From: Chryseobacterium sp.
GTDB lineage: Bacteria; Bacteroidota; Bacteroidia; Flavobacteriales; Weeksellaceae
Direction: 5' to 3'
NCBI RefSeq assembly: GCF_008014695.1
Contig: NZ_VOXE01000002.1
Location: 663,147 to 727,146 of the forward strand
Length of the DNA stretch: 64,000 bases
In this document: one piece after another, positions 1 to 8,834 of the stretch
Position numbering within the stretch: position 1 is the stretch's first letter
Layout of the letters: every line of letters starts with the position of its first letter
Notes under the pieces: model-generated
The model's input: the letters and a program-made list of their open reading frames with translations, nothing else
Database searches by the model: none
Told to the model about the DNA's origin: nothing
Translations under genes and position numbers: made by a program

Positions 1-416
1 GATGGTTCGAGCGGCTCGACGCCCATGCAGAAATGCTCATCACTTCCGAGAAACCGGTCATCCTCGTCGGCGATTTCAATGTCATGCCAACGGAGAAGGA
101 TGTCTATAAACCTGAAAAATATAAGGAGGACGCGCTCTTTCTTCCCGAAGTGCGCGAAGCCTTTAAAAACCTCGTGGGGCAGGGCTGGACCGACGCGATC
201 CGCCATCTCTATCCCGATGAGGTCATCTACACCTTCTGGGATTATTTCCGCAACGCCTACGGGCGCAACGCCGGAATGCGCATCGACCATTTCCTCCTGT
301 CTTCCGAAGTCCTGCCTTTGCTGAAAGACGCCGGAGTGGACAGGGAGGTCCGCGGCTGGGAGAAATCCAGCGACCATGCACCGGTCTGGATCACACTGAA
401 GGATTCCAAAAAATAG
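1..416 (+). CDS. xth: Exodeoxyribonuclease III, C-terminal part (5' end outside window)
   Basis: Partial gene. The reading frame is already open at base 3, so the start lies upstream of the window. The visible part carries the signatures of the ExoIII/AP-endonuclease (endonuclease/exonuclease/phosphatase) family: VGDFNV (metal and catalytic Asp/Asn), the YTFWDY and GMRIDH segments, and the terminal SDHAPV with the catalytic His. ExoIII enzymes remove nucleotides 3' to 5' and cut at abasic sites in base-excision repair, in the cytoplasm. The stop at 414-416 is followed by about 90 bases before the next gene on the same strand. Family assignment is firm. The symbol assumes the ordinary single-copy enzyme rather than a paralogue. 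Confidence 0.9.
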   Translation, partial: WFERLDAHAEMLITSEKPVILVGDFNVMPTEKDVYKPEKYKEDALFLPEVREAFKNLVGQGWTDAIRHLYPDEVIYTFWDYFRNAYGRNAGMRIDHFLLSSEVLPLLKDAGVDREVRGWEKSSDHAPVWITLKDSKK

Positions 417-509
417 AAATCTTCCGTTCACTTATAAAGCGCACGGTTACCGCCTGCGTTTTGCCTTCCCGTGCAATTTTCTTAAATTTACTTGATTAAA
501 TATTAAAAT

Positions 510-2282
510 ATGACCACTTCAGAAAAAATAGCCGCGCTCCGCCTCAGCATGCAGGAGCATCAGATCGACGCCTTTATCGTCTATTCCGCAGATCCGCACA
601 TGAGCGAATACCTGCCCGGAGAATGGCAGGAACGAAGCTGGCTTTCCGGATTTACAGGCTCGGCCGGTTTTGTGGTCGTGACCAAAGACAAGGCAGGTCT
701 CTGGACCGACGGGCGGTATTTTGTGCAGGCGCCGGCCGAACTCGAAGGTTCCGGGATCGATCTCATGAAAGACGGCGTGGAAGGCACCCCCAACTATATC
801 GACTGGCTTCTGTCCGAAGTTCCCGACGGCGGAAAAGTCGCGGTGAATGCCCTTGCGACTTCCAACACGAACTGGGAAGCCCTCGGACAGCAGCTGGCCG
901 CGAAAAATATTGACGTCGTGGATCTTCCTTTGCTCAAGGAAATCTGGAAGGACAGAAATTCCGGCGGGCCAAAAAACCCGGTCTTTGTACACCCCGTGGA
1001 AAGGGCCGGAAAATCCGTTGTCCAAAAACTCCTGGACATCCGCCAGAAAATGGAGGAGCAGCAGGCTTCCGTACACATCATTTCGAGTCTGGACGATGTA
1101 GCCTGGACCCTGAACCTCAGGGGCAGCGATGTAGAGGCGAATCCGGTCTTTCTTGGCTACATCGTACTCACCAAAAATGAAACGGTGCTCTTCGTGGACC
1201 TTGAAAAACTGGATTTGGACGCCCGCAGACAGATGGATGAGGCGTGGGTGAAAATGAGGCCGTACGAAGAATTCTTCCCTTACCTGCAGCAGATCAGAAA
1301 CGAAAAAATACTCATCTCGCCGAACACCAACCAGTCGGTGTTTGACGCTTTGAAAAACGACAATACCTTCATCAAAGGACCGGTTCCCGGAAACCTCATG
1401 AAGGCAACAAAAAATGAGACCGAACTGCAGGGCTTCAGAACCGTCATGCAGCGCGACGGCGTATCGATGGTGAAATTCCTCTACTGGCTGACCCAAAATG
1501 CGGGCAAAGAAGCCATGACGGAATATTCCATTGGACAGAAACTCCTCGAATTTCGGAAAGCCGGGAAGAACTTTGTAGGCGAAAGCTTCGGCAGCATCGT
1601 TGGTTACGGCGGAAACGGGGCGATTGTGCATTATTCAGCGAAAAACGAAGGCAGCAAAGCCGTCACGAATGAAGGCAGCATCCTCGTGGATTCGGGCGGA
1701 CAGTACCTGGAAGGAACGACCGATATCACGCGGACGCTTGCTTTGGGAGCCGTTTCCGATGAATTCAGAAGAAACTGTACCCTCGTCCTGAAAGGCATGA
1801 TTCAGCTTTCGATGGTCAAATTCCCGCGCGGCACAAGAGGCGTACAGCTCGATGCCGTCGCCAGGATGGCCCTCTGGAAAGAAGGCAAGGACTACGCACA
1901 CGGGACGGGACATGGCGTCGGAAGTTTTATGAACGTACACGAAGGGCCGCAGAACATCCGCAAAGACATGAATGCCCAGGAACTCCTGCCGGGAATGGTG
2001 GTCTCCAACGAGCCGGGATTCTATGCAGAGAACACGTACGGCATCCGCCACGAGAATCTCGTCGCCGTAAAAGAAGCCGAAACCACGGCTTTCGGAACCT
2101 TCTATGAGTTCGAAACCCTCACGGTCTGTCCCTTTGACCGCAATGCGTTGGATATTTCTTTATTGACCGGTGAAGAAAAAAACTGGCTGAATACCTATCA
2201 CCAGTGGTGCCGCGAAAAACTGGAAAACGACCTGGAAGGGGAGGTGAAGGAGTGGTTTCTGGACCAGGTAAAGCCGATTTAA
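510..2282 (+). CDS. Aminopeptidase P family protein (M24B Xaa-Pro aminopeptidase)
   Basis: 590 residues, the usual length of the long, eukaryote-like aminopeptidase P form. Two creatinase/prolidase N-terminal-type domains occupy roughly residues 1-300. The pita-bread M24 catalytic domain follows, and then a short C-terminal domain. Expected dinuclear metal ligands are visible in order: Asp in LVDSGG (about 394), Asp in GTTDITRT, His in HGTGHGVG (about 467), Glu in SNEPGFY and Glu in GIRHENL. The enzyme should remove an N-terminal residue preceding proline, in the cytoplasm; no signal peptide is seen. The start is the ATG directly after an AT-rich leader. A strong hairpin follows the stop. Long overlapping frames on the minus strand are shadows of its codon bias. 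Confidence 0.93.
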   Translation: MTTSEKIAALRLSMQEHQIDAFIVYSADPHMSEYLPGEWQERSWLSGFTGSAGFVVVTKDKAGLWTDGRYFVQAPAELEGSGIDLMKDGVEGTPNYIDWLLSEVPDGGKVAVNALATSNTNWEALGQQLAAKNIDVVDLPLLKEIWKDRNSGGPKNPVFVHPVERAGKSVVQKLLDIRQKMEEQQASVHIISSLDDVAWTLNLRGSDVEANPVFLGYIVLTKNETVLFVDLEKLDLDARRQMDEAWVKMRPYEEFFPYLQQIRNEKILISPNTNQSVFDALKNDNTFIKGPVPGNLMKATKNETELQGFRTVMQRDGVSMVKFLYWLTQNAGKEAMTEYSIGQKLLEFRKAGKNFVGESFGSIVGYGGNGAIVHYSAKNEGSKAVTNEGSILVDSGGQYLEGTTDITRTLALGAVSDEFRRNCTLVLKGMIQLSMVKFPRGTRGVQLDAVARMALWKEGKDYAHGTGHGVGSFMNVHEGPQNIRKDMNAQELLPGMVVSNEPGFYAENTYGIRHENLVAVKEAETTAFGTFYEFETLTVCPFDRNALDISLLTGEEKNWLNTYHQWCREKLENDLEGEVKEWFLDQVKPI

Positions 2283-2300
2283 ATAAAAATTAACAACATT

Positions 2301-2333
2301 AAAAGTGCAGCCTGAAGAAGCTGCACTTTTTAT
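2301..2333. terminator. Bidirectional intrinsic terminator
   Basis: Perfect 11-bp stem AAAAGTGCAGC / GCTGCACTTTT with an 8-base loop, flanked by A- and T-rich tracts. It lies 18 bases after the aminopeptidase stop and before the 3' end of the convergent dipeptidase gene, so it can serve both. Confidence 0.85.
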
Positions 2334-2413
2334 TTTATTGATCAACTTTGATGATCGGGTTTCACCTTGATGAACGGTCTGATCCCCGTTTGGAAAGTTT
2401 TTTTAATCATCAT

Positions 2414-3424
2414 TTAGCTCGAAAGCCGGGTGATAAAATCCAGGGCGTTCCGGCTGCTTATTTTTTTCATCTGTTCCCTTCCGAATTCCCTTTCCAGAAC
2501 CGTATTGAGTTCCGGATAACAGCCCGCATTTTCATGCGCCGGAAAATAAAACGGAATGCGGGATTTGTCGGGCATCTCTTTCGTATAAAAATAGTCGGCA
2601 CCATAACAGATGGCATTTTCGCCGCCCAGCTGCAGGCTGTGCGCAACATGTTCCTGCAGCGCTTCTTCTTTGTCGGGATTGACAAAGGCACGTACAAAAT
2701 TCAGTCCGATCAGCCCTTGCTGGTGCATGATTTCCTGCGCCACATCGTCGGGTAGATTACGGGCGTGGCCGTACACGGAGCGGTAGTTGGAATGGCTCGC
2801 CAGAATGGGAACACGGATGTTTTCTTTCGAAATATAATTCAGGATGTCGTACGCCAGGGCATCGCTCGTATGGGAAAAATCGATGGCGGTATTCTTCTCG
2901 TGCAGATAATCGATCAGGGCTTTTCCGTCATTTTTAAGTCCGGCGGTAGAGAAATTACCGCCGCCGAACCGGTTTTCAGCGTGATGCGTAAAACCGATAT
3001 ACAGAAGCGATCCCACATTTTCAATAATGCGTTCCAGATTGCTGAAACCTTCTTTTAAGGAGAGGTGTTCATCACAGAAAGCCGACCCGCTCTCGATGGA
3101 GGCCACCATGCCGATATGTTCATTCCCCGCCAGAGTCCCTAGATGCTGTTTTTCAAACCGGTACAGTTCAGTCGCCTCTTCATTCAGCTTTCTGAAAATC
3201 CCGCTTTGTAAAAGTCCATAATCATGGCTCTTCGCTTCCGTCGGCGAAAAAATCGCCATCACCTGCAGTTTCACATTTCCTTCTTTCAGAAAGGGAATGG
3301 CGCAGCCTACGTCGTCCGTGTTATAGGCAGAAGAATTGGGGCGGAGATAGCTGAGGAGGTCACAGTGAAGATCGATGACAGGTTCTTTGATCATATTTTC
3401 GGTGGATTGGGAAATGTTTTTCAT
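2414..3424 (-). CDS. Membrane dipeptidase family protein (peptidase M19)
   Basis: Zinc dipeptidase of the M19 (renal dipeptidase-like) family, predicted to hydrolyse dipeptides. Visible landmarks are the HxD motif in IDLHCDLLSYL near the N-terminus, the bridging Glu in SIESG, GFTHHAENRF, the His-rich ASHSNYRSVYGHARNLP segment, and the GADYF Asp near the C-terminus. I chose the start giving MKNISQ (336 residues). An in-frame upstream ATG at 3499 would add 25 hydrophobic residues that could be a signal anchor, and a later ATG at 3394 (MIKEPVIDLHCD) is also possible. Bacterial family members of this type are usually cytoplasmic. The gene is convergent with the aminopeptidase gene, and both enzymes would act in peptide catabolism. 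Confidence 0.88.
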   Translation of the reverse strand: MKNISQSTENMIKEPVIDLHCDLLSYLRPNSSAYNTDDVGCAIPFLKEGNVKLQVMAIFSPTEAKSHDYGLLQSGIFRKLNEEATELYRFEKQHLGTLAGNEHIGMVASIESGSAFCDEHLSLKEGFSNLERIIENVGSLLYIGFTHHAENRFGGGNFSTAGLKNDGKALIDYLHEKNTAIDFSHTSDALAYDILNYISKENIRVPILASHSNYRSVYGHARNLPDDVAQEIMHQQGLIGLNFVRAFVNPDKEEALQEHVAHSLQLGGENAICYGADYFYTKEMPDKSRIPFYFPAHENAGCYPELNTVLEREFGREQMKKISSRNALDFITRLSS

Positions 3425-3541
3425 CGTATTAAATAAAGCAATAAGCAGAATTTGAACGCACAAAAATACGACTTTAAGCACAGGGGTATTCCTTTTCAAT
3501 CTGCCTGATGAATATAATCGTATCTTCCTTAAAAATAAACT

Positions 3542-4681
3542 GTGATACGATTCATCCTCATTCTCGTCCTCTTCATCCTTTCCCTCGTTAATTTTTTTCC
3601 GGTTCCGAGCCAGAGCACCTGGTATGTCGGTATTGCCGTCCCTGAATTTCCGTGGATTTTTATGCTGGCTGCGCTGGCATTATTCGTCTGGTCCTGGTAT
3701 TCTGAAAAATGGAGAATGGTCTCTTTAATCATCAGTGGGATCACATTTCTGATCTTAGGCTCGCCGATTATTCGCGCCTACAATATTGGAAGTCATCTAC
3801 CCGGAGATCTGGAAAAATCATTTGGCGTGAAAGATTCCGACTTGACGGGCTTTCATCAGGAAAAACCCTTCAGTTTTATTCAGATGTTTACGGGAAATGG
3901 CGCGGAAGATATTCCGTTCAGAACCTATCAGTACGCAAAAAATGGGGGCGAAGCGCTGACTTTGAATTTCACCCCTTCCGCAGTTCCCGGAGTCCGGCCG
4001 TGTTTGATCGTGGTGCATGGCGGTTCCTGGAAACAGGGTGATAACAGCGAAATTGCGGCAGCCAATAATTATTTCGCCAATGCAGGGTATCAGGTGGCGA
4101 CCATCAATTACCGTTTGGCGCCGAAATTTCCGAGTCCGGCGCAGCAGGAAGATCTGCATTCCGCTTTCAGATGGCTGCGTCGGCATTCCACTGAGTTAAA
4201 AATTGACACGGCGAATTTTGTCATGATGGGCAGGTCGGCGGGAGCTTCCATTATCTTAACGATGGGCTATACGGGACATGAAAATGGGGTAAAGGGAATT
4301 GCGGCTTTTTATGGCGCCGTAACGATGCCGTGGAGTTACAGAAATCCCGACAATCCCTGGATCATGGATTCCCGACAGGTCCAGCGCGATTTTCTGGGCG
4401 GTACACCGGAAGAGGTTCCGGAAAGGTACCATGCAGAATCGCCATTGTTTCATGTGACAGAAGATGCGCCGCCTACATTTCTGGCCCATGCCACGAATGA
4501 TGCGCACGTCTGGCATATTCAGAGCGAAGCGATGAGAGACGAACTGCAGAAGCACCACGTGAAAAATTATTTACTGACGATTCCGTGGGGAACGCATGGC
4601 TTTGAGTATAATTTAAACGGTCCGGCCGGCCAGTTATCGATGTATGCCGTGGAACGGTTTTTTAAGTCGGTGACGCAATGA
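3542..4681 (+). CDS. Membrane-anchored alpha/beta hydrolase (carboxylesterase/lipase-like)
   Basis: 379 residues. The first about 85 residues hold three hydrophobic segments, so the protein is probably membrane bound. The rest is an alpha/beta-hydrolase of the carboxylesterase type. It has the oxyanion-hole motif HGGSW, the nucleophile elbow GRSAGA, the acid in HATNDAHVW and the catalytic His in GTHGFEY. The YRLAPKFPSPAQ segment is typical of acetyl-esterase/lipase relatives. The natural substrate cannot be deduced. The start is a GTG at 3542; no closer ATG would keep the first membrane segment. It stands alone on its strand and is followed by a 190-base spacer and then an AT-rich inserted operon on the other strand. 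Confidence 0.85.
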   Translation: MIRFILILVLFILSLVNFFPVPSQSTWYVGIAVPEFPWIFMLAALALFVWSWYSEKWRMVSLIISGITFLILGSPIIRAYNIGSHLPGDLEKSFGVKDSDLTGFHQEKPFSFIQMFTGNGAEDIPFRTYQYAKNGGEALTLNFTPSAVPGVRPCLIVVHGGSWKQGDNSEIAAANNYFANAGYQVATINYRLAPKFPSPAQQEDLHSAFRWLRRHSTELKIDTANFVMMGRSAGASIILTMGYTGHENGVKGIAAFYGAVTMPWSYRNPDNPWIMDSRQVQRDFLGGTPEEVPERYHAESPLFHVTEDAPPTFLAHATNDAHVWHIQSEAMRDELQKHHVKNYLLTIPWGTHGFEYNLNGPAGQLSMYAVERFFKSVTQ

Positions 4682-4873
4682 ATATCTTTGGAATGAAACA
4701 TCGGCTAGATGTATTTTTGAACGTCTTTCGCTATCACGCTACAATTGACGCTGGCGGCTGTAACTTTGATCAAAACATGGTTTTTCTCAGGGGTTGGCTT
4801 TGAGATTTCCTGAATTTGTAAAACTTCCGTCCGCCGGATTTGGTGATGTGGACTGCGCGCATTTTTTTAAGTT

Positions 4874-6025
4874 TTAGCTGTTAAGCCAATCTGTTGGTAA
4901 TTCAAAAATGGCACCTAGATTTTGGCAGTCGTTATTTATAACTTCATTTTCGTTAACGTAACAAAAAGGTAACCCAATTTTTTTAAAATCTAAAGGATTC
5001 TCAGAAAAAGGATTCTCAAAAATCCAATATTTACTATCAGGAACATTGCTAGGAAATATTCTATTAACTAGAATACCACTAACATTTTGAATTTTTTTAG
5101 ATCCATTGTTAAAAAATATTCCATCGACATTTCTGATAAGTTTTTCATTTCTATTTTGTGGATCAGTTGAAAAAGTTACCGCAAGAGAACCCCATATCGC
5201 ACTTTCAATATCATGAAAAGAAGCAGATTTTATGCTTAAAGCATTTAGACAAATTAGATAAGGTTTATCAAGTTGTCCATATCTTTTGGCCTTTTTTGTT
5301 ATTGAATCTCTAATTGCTTGTTCAGATCCACCAATAAAAGTTTTTATTGGTGTCATTCCAACACTTCTTCTTGACTTTCCTATCGCACTTACCTTTACAG
5401 GAAAAAAAGTCATTGAAATATTTATTTCATTATTATTATAAGTTAATTTTTCAAGATTATCAAAATTTTTTGTTTCCATTTTTGATAATTCAATACGATG
5501 ATTCAATAGAGCTAATTTCTCTAATATTTTAGAGGTTAGTTCCTTCGTTGATGGTTGCTTTGTTGTCTTAATATTTAATTCATCTATACCAAAAATAAAA
5601 TGATCTGATTTTATTTTACTTATTTTTTCATAAAATCTACTTGTTAAATTTTCAAAAGATTTTTGTGCATCAGATTTATCTTCGGATATTTTGGCTTCTA
5701 CATATATTTCTAGGTCATTTTTTTTTATTAAAAAATCCGGTCTTTTATCTGTATTTTTTATAATTGGATGAATTGTAATTTCAAAACCTAGTTTTAGAAA
5801 GAAATTAAAAAGAAACAATTCATAAAATACGGCATCAAAACTTTTCTTAAACCTTTCTTTTGTTTCGTGCTTTTCATCGTCAGGTAAATTATTAAACCAA
5901 TTTTCTAAAAGATCTCTTATATTCCCTATATCTTTTCTAGCACTGCGGTCATAATAATCATAAGTTTTTTCGTTCTCATCAGCAGGACCTAAAAATGTTC
6001 GTTGCTTATTTGTAAAAATTTTCAT
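4874..6025 (-). CDS. PD-(D/E)XK nuclease-like protein, partner of the TIR-like gene
   Basis: 383 residues, very AT-rich, unlike the flanking core genes. Residues about 60-115 show a restriction-endonuclease-like core: E69 in FYELFLF, then RPDFLI (D97) followed by IYVEAK (E110, K112), the spacing expected of PD-(D/E)XK nucleases. The remaining about 270 residues are unrecognised and contain no obvious membrane segment. The gene starts 49 bases after the stop of the upstream TIR-like gene on the same strand, so the two probably form one operon. Family knowledge suggests DNA cleavage or a degenerate nuclease fold used for recognition. The antiphage role is inferred from the partner and base composition. 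It resembles no named defence protein that I can place. Confidence 0.6.
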   Translation of the reverse strand: MKIFTNKQRTFLGPADENEKTYDYYDRSARKDIGNIRDLLENWFNNLPDDEKHETKERFKKSFDAVFYELFLFNFFLKLGFEITIHPIIKNTDKRPDFLIKKNDLEIYVEAKISEDKSDAQKSFENLTSRFYEKISKIKSDHFIFGIDELNIKTTKQPSTKELTSKILEKLALLNHRIELSKMETKNFDNLEKLTYNNNEINISMTFFPVKVSAIGKSRRSVGMTPIKTFIGGSEQAIRDSITKKAKRYGQLDKPYLICLNALSIKSASFHDIESAIWGSLAVTFSTDPQNRNEKLIRNVDGIFFNNGSKKIQNVSGILVNRIFPSNVPDSKYWIFENPFSENPLDFKKIGLPFCYVNENEVINNDCQNLGAIFELPTDWLNS

Positions 6026-6074
6026 TTTTTTTTAAATTATTTATTTCACGTAAAGAAATATTATTCATACATAT

Positions 6075-6941
6075 TTAAAAAATATTCTTTGCCTTAAACT
6101 CCAACATTAAATCTCTATATTTTTCAGCTATTTCACTTTGAAATCTTATTTGCAAAATTCCTTGAAAATCGCTGAAAATATCTGTTCCTTCTTTTAGTAT
6201 CAGAATTACATTTTTTCTGGTCAATTTTGCGCAAAACCACCCTAACTCATAAATTACGTTTGGTCTTGCTTGTAAATATTGCTTCCCATCTTTTTCAATT
6301 ACGTCATCTGGTGTGAATAGAGCAATAGCCATTGAGCATTGGTCGGCATAAAATTCAAATTTTTCTATTATTGTGGGAGACCCAATATTTGGTAATTTTT
6401 TTAAAATATAAGGGTTTAACTTAAAGTCATCTTTAAGCAATCTTTCTAATTCTAACAGACTTCGTTCGTCGTGTCCGTGTATTATAAAAATGTTTTTATT
6501 AAAAGGTTTATCTATATCAACTGTTTCTGCTGTCATTTTTAAAGTTGGTAGTAAATCTGTTTTTGCAAATAATTGTTTCAAATTAGCAACTTTAGCTTCA
6601 ATATTTCTTTTTGTGTCCATCAATTGATAATTTGGATCATTTGGACTGTAGTTTCCTCTTGTATATTCCATCAAGCCAATCATATTTGTACAATTGTCAT
6701 AACGGTATCTATACTCGTTTTTTGGTTTATTAAAAGAGCTTTTTAGTAATTCAGAATTGTAGTCATTCCAATCATGATAATCCGTCTTCAACTGGTTAAG
6801 TTCTGCATCATTTAAAATTTCTTTATTTATCATCTCTTGTCCAGATTCCATTCTTTTACTGAGCTCTTCTTTAAATTGATCAGGGTTCTTTGTAAGAAGC
6901 GTAATTTCACTATTTTCCTTTGGAATTATTTTTTTTGACAT
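6075..6941 (-). CDS. TIR-like nucleotide-binding effector protein (PF10137-type)
   Basis: 288 residues. Residues 151-265 match the TIR-like family found in CBASS/Pycsar effectors: IFIIHGHDE at 151-159, and the characteristic RPNVIYELGWF (226-236) with E232 as the probable NADase catalytic glutamate. The N-terminal 150 residues are helical and charged and do not resemble a STING, CARF or SAVED sensor that I can recognise. Family members usually degrade NAD+ when a phage is sensed, causing growth arrest. No nucleotide cyclase gene is adjacent. Instead the next gene in the operon is a PD-(D/E)XK-like protein. The pair is AT-rich and sits between core genes, consistent with horizontal acquisition. 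Confidence 0.75.
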   Translation of the reverse strand: MSKKIIPKENSEITLLTKNPDQFKEELSKRMESGQEMINKEILNDAELNQLKTDYHDWNDYNSELLKSSFNKPKNEYRYRYDNCTNMIGLMEYTRGNYSPNDPNYQLMDTKRNIEAKVANLKQLFAKTDLLPTLKMTAETVDIDKPFNKNIFIIHGHDERSLLELERLLKDDFKLNPYILKKLPNIGSPTIIEKFEFYADQCSMAIALFTPDDVIEKDGKQYLQARPNVIYELGWFCAKLTRKNVILILKEGTDIFSDFQGILQIRFQSEIAEKYRDLMLEFKAKNIF

Positions 6942-7026
6942 ATATATATTTTTTTGATGATTAAATGTACATAATACTACTTTAAGTATTTGTTAAAAGA
7001 TACTTTAAAATTCTCGAGAAGAAAAA

Positions 7027-7115
7027 CCACCCTTCAACCTAGCCCCGATGGAAACGACATCCTTTTTAGCACAAGCAAAGCGAGCGACGAAAAAGATACA
7101 GTGGACAGCGGGTGG
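7027..7115 (+). ncRNA. Probable structured RNA motif upstream of mnmE
   Basis: The sequence folds as nested helices: CCACCC (7027-7032) with GGGTGG (7110-7115), and ATCCTTTTT (7059-7067) with AAAAAGAT (7090-7097, one bulged C). Between them lie the unpaired blocks CCTAGCCCCGATGGAA and GGACAGCG. The string CCTAGCCCCGAT...ATCCTTTTT...AAAAAGAT...GGACAGCGGG matches a motif I remember as recurring in flavobacterial genomes. It may correspond to the flavo-1 type of conserved RNA, but I cannot verify the family name here. The strand is inferred from that remembered orientation. It ends about 65 bases before mnmE, and its function is unknown. Confidence 0.5.
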
Positions 7116-7167
7116 AGTCTTATGAAAATGCGAAAATCGGTGCTCCTAAAAAATAGGATTATTTCCG

Positions 7168-7175
7168 TAATTTTG
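7168..7175 (+). promoter_or_regulatory. Candidate -7 box of mnmE
   Basis: TAATTTTG fits the Bacteroidota -7 consensus TAnnTTTG and ends four bases before the mnmE ATG. This would imply a leaderless or nearly leaderless transcript. No clear -33 TTG is seen, so support is modest. Confidence 0.35.
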
Positions 7176-7179
7176 CCCC

Positions 7180-8574
7180 ATGAAGCACGACACGATCTGC
7201 GCACTGGCTACGGCAAACGGCATCGGCGCCCTCGGAATCATCCGGCTTTCGGGTGAGGAGGCTGTGACCATTGCCCACAAAGCGTTTAAAGGAAAGAACC
7301 TCACAAAACAGAAGTCCCATACGGTGCACTACGGCTATATCGTGGACGGTGAGGAGGTCATTGATGAGGTCATGGTCTCGGTATTCCTTGCGCCAAAAAC
7401 CTTTACAACGGAAAATGTCGTCGAGATCTCCTTTCACGGCTCTCCGCATATCGGCAAAAAGATCCTCGAAGTACTCATGAAGCACGGCGCGAGGATGGCC
7501 AAAGCCGGAGAGTTCACGATGCGCGCGTTTATGAACGGACGGATCGACCTGAGTCAGGCCGAAGCAATTGCCGACATGATCGCCAGTGAAAATGAAGCCT
7601 CGCGGAAAGTGGCCATGAACCAGCTGAAAGGCGGCATTACGAACGAAATATCCATCCTCCGGACCGATCTCCTGAATTTTGTTTCTTTGATAGAACTTGA
7701 GTTGGATTTCGCGGAAGAGGATGTGGAGTTTGCCGACAGAACTGCGCTGATCGCTTTGCTCCGGAAAATAGAAGCCAAGCTCCGGTCCCTGATCGAAAGT
7801 TTCCGCTACGGAAACGCCGTAAAGAACGGGGTAGAGGTGGCCATCATCGGCAAGCCGAATGCCGGAAAATCCACGCTGCTGAATGCGCTTCTTAAGGAAG
7901 AAAGGGCAATCGTGAGCGATATTGCCGGAACCACCCGCGATACGATCGAGGAAGTCCTGCACATCAAAGGGAATGCCTTCCGCTTTATCGATACGGCCGG
8001 CCTTCGCGAAACCGAGGATGCCGTCGAAAAGATCGGGGTCGAAAAGGCCATGGAAAAGATCTCCTCCGCGAAGATCATGCTCTACCTGTATGAGGAAACA
8101 GCTTCTACACCCGACGAGATCATCAGCTTTGTGAAAGAATTTCACCGTCCCGACCTGAAGATCATCCTGCTCCACAACAAGATCGACCTTGCTGCAGATG
8201 TGTCGGAAAACCTTTTCGACAGGGAAATTACCGAATCTCTCGCTGTGTCCGGCCTGACTCCTGTGATGATGGGCATTTCAGCAAGGGAAAAAACGGGCAT
8301 CGACGCGCTGAAAGAAGAACTTTCGGCCTATGTGGAAAGCCTCAAAGACGAAGAAAGCAATGTCGTCATCACAAACCAGCGCCACTTCCAGGCCCTCCAG
8401 AAATCGCTGGATGCCGTTTACCGCGTGGAAGAGGCGGTCAAGACCAGAATCTCTACCGAACTGCTCGCCTATGAACTCCGCAACGCGTTGGAATACCTCG
8501 GGGAAATCTCCGGCGAGTTCACCAATGATGAGGTGCTGGGGAATATTTTCTCGAAGTTCTGTATCGGGAAGTGA
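7180..8574 (+). CDS. mnmE: tRNA uridine-5-carboxymethylaminomethyl modification GTPase MnmE
   Basis: 464 residues, full length. The N-terminal tetrahydrofolate-binding domain begins MKHDTICALATANGIGALGI. The G domain is inserted from about residue 215, with G1 GKPNAGKST (about 224), G2 GTTRDT, G3 DTAGLRET (about 270) and G4 HNKIDL (about 332). The protein ends with the invariant FCIGK containing the essential cysteine. With MnmG it makes the cmnm5 group on wobble uridines of several tRNAs, in the cytoplasm. The 3' end of this gene is a well-known insertion site for integrative islands (SGI1 family), and here a near copy of its last 18 bases occurs 2.46 kb downstream. Confidence 0.97.
   Translation: MKHDTICALATANGIGALGIIRLSGEEAVTIAHKAFKGKNLTKQKSHTVHYGYIVDGEEVIDEVMVSVFLAPKTFTTENVVEISFHGSPHIGKKILEVLMKHGARMAKAGEFTMRAFMNGRIDLSQAEAIADMIASENEASRKVAMNQLKGGITNEISILRTDLLNFVSLIELELDFAEEDVEFADRTALIALLRKIEAKLRSLIESFRYGNAVKNGVEVAIIGKPNAGKSTLLNALLKEERAIVSDIAGTTRDTIEEVLHIKGNAFRFIDTAGLRETEDAVEKIGVEKAMEKISSAKIMLYLYEETASTPDEIISFVKEFHRPDLKIILLHNKIDLAADVSENLFDREITESLAVSGLTPVMMGISAREKTGIDALKEELSAYVESLKDEESNVVITNQRHFQALQKSLDAVYRVEEAVKTRISTELLAYELRNALEYLGEISGEFTNDEVLGNIFSKFCIGK
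8557..8574 (+). repeat. Left copy of an 18-bp direct repeat (mnmE 3' end, candidate attL)
   Basis: The last 18 bases of mnmE, TTCTGTATCGGGAAGTGA, recur as TTTTGTATCGGGAAGTAA at 11021-11038 with 16 of 18 identities. SGI1-family integrases use the equivalent 18 bases at the end of mnmE/trmE as their attachment site. Confidence 0.65.
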
Positions 8575-8801
8575 CTGTAGTTTTATCATGTATATAAATT
8601 ACATAGTGTTGGCTGCTAAAAGTTCTAAAAATACCACTAATAAAAGTTTTTGGAATATTTATGTTATTTTTAAAAAGGGGATTTTATGCAGCATGATGAC
8701 AGTAAATTCAAATACTTACAATTAAATATAGCATTTAGGGCCAAGCAGTTATAAAAATAAGATTATTTTATTTTGGTATAGTTTATTGGGTATATTTGAG
8801 A

Positions 8802-8811
8802 GTTATCTGCA
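8802..8811 (+). other. 5' boundary of gene cassette 1
   Basis: GTTATCTGCA here is the exact reverse complement of TGCAGATAAC (9347-9356) after the cassette gene. In integron cassettes the 5' end, starting after the G of GTTRRRY, pairs with the R'' box of the same cassette's attC. This 10-base match is that relationship. A possible decayed attC end (GCCAAGC at 8740, GTTATA at 8748) lies just upstream but is too weak to call. Confidence 0.55.
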
Positions 8812-8834
8812 AGCAAATACAAAATTCCGCATAA

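Noticed and set aside
519..1631. Long minus-strand frame of about 370 codons inside the aminopeptidase gene
   Set aside because: Shadow frame produced by codon bias of the M24 gene; its translation has no family features, and the plus-strand gene has all metal ligands.
8740..8754. A fourth attC-like end upstream of cassette 1
   Set aside because: Only GCCAAGC and GTTATA are present, with no matching left arm; too weak.
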